From Methylobacterium oryzae (GTDB lineage Bacteria > Pseudomonadota > Alphaproteobacteria > Rhizobiales > Beijerinckiaceae), in assembly GCF_021398735.1 (NCBI RefSeq), contig NZ_CP090349.1, positions 688,501-752,500 of the forward strand: a stretch of 64,000 nt of DNA. The letters are read 5' to 3'. The first letter of the stretch is position 1. Every line of letters begins with the position of its first letter. The translations under genes were made by a program, and so were the position numbers. The notes beneath the pieces were generated by a model. It was not told the origin of the DNA. It did not search any database and was given only the letters and a program-made list of their open reading frames with translations. Shown here piece by piece: positions 62,679-64,000 of this stretch.

Positions 62679-63320
62679 TCAGAGCGTCATCCCGGCGTGG
62701 AAGCGGTCGGGGGAGAGCGGCAGCAGGAACTGCACGCCGAAGCCGCCCTCGAAGTAGCGCACCAGCCGGCCCGGCGTGCTGCCCACCGTGACGGCGGCGC
62801 CGAGGGGCAGCGGCACCGGGCAGGAGATCGCCACGCCCGACATCGAGATGTCGATGAGGCGCGCCCGGATCTCGCGGCCGCCCTCGACGCGCAGGACCAC
62901 CGCCGTGTTGGTCGGCACGAGGCGCTCGTGCGAGCGTCCCTCCGGCAGCCCCAGCATCTCCCGGTTCGCCAGCCAGGTGAGCTGGGAGGCGAGCTTGTCC
63001 CGCTTGCGCGACGTGGCGTTGAGCTGGACCGCGAACCCGTCCGGGCAGGTGCGCGCGACGACGCCCTCGATGCGGCCGATATGCTCCAGGTAGAGCACCA
63101 CGCGCTCGCCGACCGCGCCCTTGACCGCGCAGGTCAGCCGCACGCCGCCCGGCGACATGTCCACGGTCTGGCAGGGATATTCCCGGCGGTCGGCCAGCAT
63201 GTAGCGGCCGAGCACGGCGACCCGCACGCGCTGGTGGCGGCGCTGGTCGGCGGCACCGCGCGCCGGCTCGGCGGCGAGGCCGCGCAGATCAGTTCCAGCG
63301 GTGGCCTCGACCGCGATCAT
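62679..63320 (-). CDS. tandem PilZ domain protein, probable c-di-GMP receptor
   Basis: A 213-residue cytoplasmic protein with two PilZ domains. The first has R-R-H-Q-R (27-31) and D-M-S-P-G-G (54-59), the second R-S-H-E-R and D-I-S-M-S-G, so both keep c-di-GMP-binding motifs. It may read the signal produced by SiaD or other cyclases and act on polysaccharide or motility. It is upstream of and on the same strand as nothing obvious; the PAS_5-type gene ends 230 bases away. Confidence 0.85.
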   Translation of the reverse strand: MIAVEATAGTDLRGLAAEPARGAADQRRHQRVRVAVLGRYMLADRREYPCQTVDMSPGGVRLTCAVKGAVGERVVLYLEHIGRIEGVVARTCPDGFAVQLNATSRKRDKLASQLTWLANREMLGLPEGRSHERLVPTNTAVVLRVEGGREIRARLIDISMSGVAISCPVPLPLGAAVTVGSTPGRLVRYFEGGFGVQFLLPLSPDRFHAGMTL

Positions 63321-63549
63321 TCCGAGATTGGTCCTGCGCCGGAGAATGGCCGGTGCAGACTAGGCACGGACAGTTACGAAACCCTTTTTTCCTGCTCCGG
63401 GATCGATCGGCCTTGTAGAAACATCCATTGTCGAGCCCTGCCGCGTCGTGCGCGATCGACTTGTGCGCCGAAGCTTTCCTCGGGTGCACGCGCCGATTCG
63501 ATCGAACTGGCCGTCCCGGACCGGGCGTAACCTTGGACGAATACGGTTC

Positions 63550-64000
63550 TCAGGCGCGCCCGCCGGCGTGGACGAGGAGGTGGCCGTGGCGCACCGGCCC
63601 GGGGTAGCCCGCGCTCGTGCGCACGGCGGTGCGGGCGGGCGGGACCGGCTCGGTCCTGCGGCTGGGCAGGATGCGCAGGGAGGTGGTCTCCGCCTCCACC
63701 AGCGGGCGCAGGCCGAGCCAGTGCGGCGCGCCGTCGAGGCTGAGGGTGCCGAGGGCGCGGACCTGCGTCCGGCCGCGGTGGCGCAGGGGCAGGAGCAGGA
63801 GTTCGAGATCCGCCGCCTCGCCGGCCGCGTTGGTGCCGCGCAGGCCCGCGACGACGCCCAGCGTGTCGCTGGCCACGATCTCGACGATCCGCCAGGGATC
63901 CGTCGCCCGGGAGCCCCACAGCTTGGCGAAGGGCTCGCCCTTCAGCTCGCGGCCGTACAGGGCGCAGACCCGGGTCCCCGCGAGCCGGATGCTCGCGGAG
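63550..64000 (-). CDS. PAS_5-type PAS domain protein, N-terminus cut by window edge
   Basis: About 150 C-terminal residues are visible; the frame is open at base 64000. RLAGTRVCALYGRELKGEPF followed by VEIVASDTLGVVAGLRG is the PAS_5 pattern of short alphaproteobacterial sensor proteins. LLLPLRHRGRTQVRALG lies in the PAS core. The family often neighbours PilZ genes; ligand unknown. Confidence 0.75.
   Translation of the reverse strand, partial: SASIRLAGTRVCALYGRELKGEPFAKLWGSRATDPWRIVEIVASDTLGVVAGLRGTNAAGEAADLELLLLPLRHRGRTQVRALGTLSLDGAPHWLGLRPLVEAETTSLRILPSRRTEPVPPARTAVRTSAGYPGPVRHGHLLVHAGGRA

Noticed and set aside
1..64000. tRNA, rRNA, insertion sequences, phage genes or integrase/attachment sites
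   Set aside because: Read for conserved tRNA arms, transposase motifs and flanking duplications; none seen. A covariance-model scan would be the decisive test.

Overview
The window is about 64 kb of very GC-rich DNA with dense coding, many GTG/TTG starts and frequent 4-base GTGA/ATGA stop-start overlaps. The gene families point to an alphaproteobacterium of the Hyphomicrobiales, most likely Methylobacterium or a close relative: a succinoglycan-type exo gene set, HemP-HmuTUV haem uptake, DUF6894 proteins, a PilZ protein beside a PAS_5-type protein, and Hyphomicrobiales-type intergenic repeats. The genus is an inference; no rRNA or methylotrophy marker lies in the window.

Left part (1-14362): a truncated ToxR/CadC-type regulator with TPRs; a Tat-exported alpha/beta hydrolase and a cytochrome P460-like protein; a phosphonate-type ABC importer (phnD, phnC, two phnE) with overlapping reading frames; an M20 amidohydrolase divergent from a complete oligopeptide-type ABC importer (binding protein, two permeases, double ATPase).

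14563-18225 is a complete SiaB-SiaC-SiaD-SiaA module: kinase, STAS-like switch protein, diguanylate cyclase and membrane PP2C phosphatase. In Pseudomonas this module controls c-di-GMP and aggregation. Here it sits about 5 kb from an exopolysaccharide region, and a tandem-PilZ protein lies at the right end. Next come an enolase-superfamily acid-sugar dehydratase and a haem uptake operon (hemP-hmuTUV).

22967-56992 is mainly an exopolysaccharide region. It holds succinoglycan-like glycosyltransferases (ExoM-, ExoO-, ExoU-, ExoA-like and an ExoL-like GT4), the priming enzyme ExoY, an acyltransferase-3 protein, a GH16 endoglycanase of the ExoK type, Ugd, the ExoF/ExoP export pair, and a LuxR-family regulator with a degenerate receiver domain in a large AT-rich gap. 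A seven-gene nucleotide-sugar and decoration operon follows (41585-48197: left-handed-helix acetyltransferase, Gfo/Idh dehydrogenase, two DegT aminotransferases, epimerase, NodB-type deacetylase, GT2). Then come a Wzm/Wzt ABC exporter with a glycosyltransferase, ExoA, phosphoglycerate mutase gpmI, a Wzx-type flippase and a BcsL/CelD-type acetyltransferase. No Wzy polymerase is visible. Several very small proteins of unknown function lie among these genes, including two adjacent paralogues and two separated DUF6894 copies.

Right part (58204-64000): small hypothetical proteins, SelO, TrmL, a PRC-barrel protein, an SCO1/SenC copper chaperone, a tandem PilZ protein and a truncated PAS_5-type protein. 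Two copies of a dispersed palindromic repeat (8572 and 60672), several strong terminator-like hairpins and a few candidate operators were found. I saw no tRNA, rRNA, CRISPR array, insertion sequence or phage gene.
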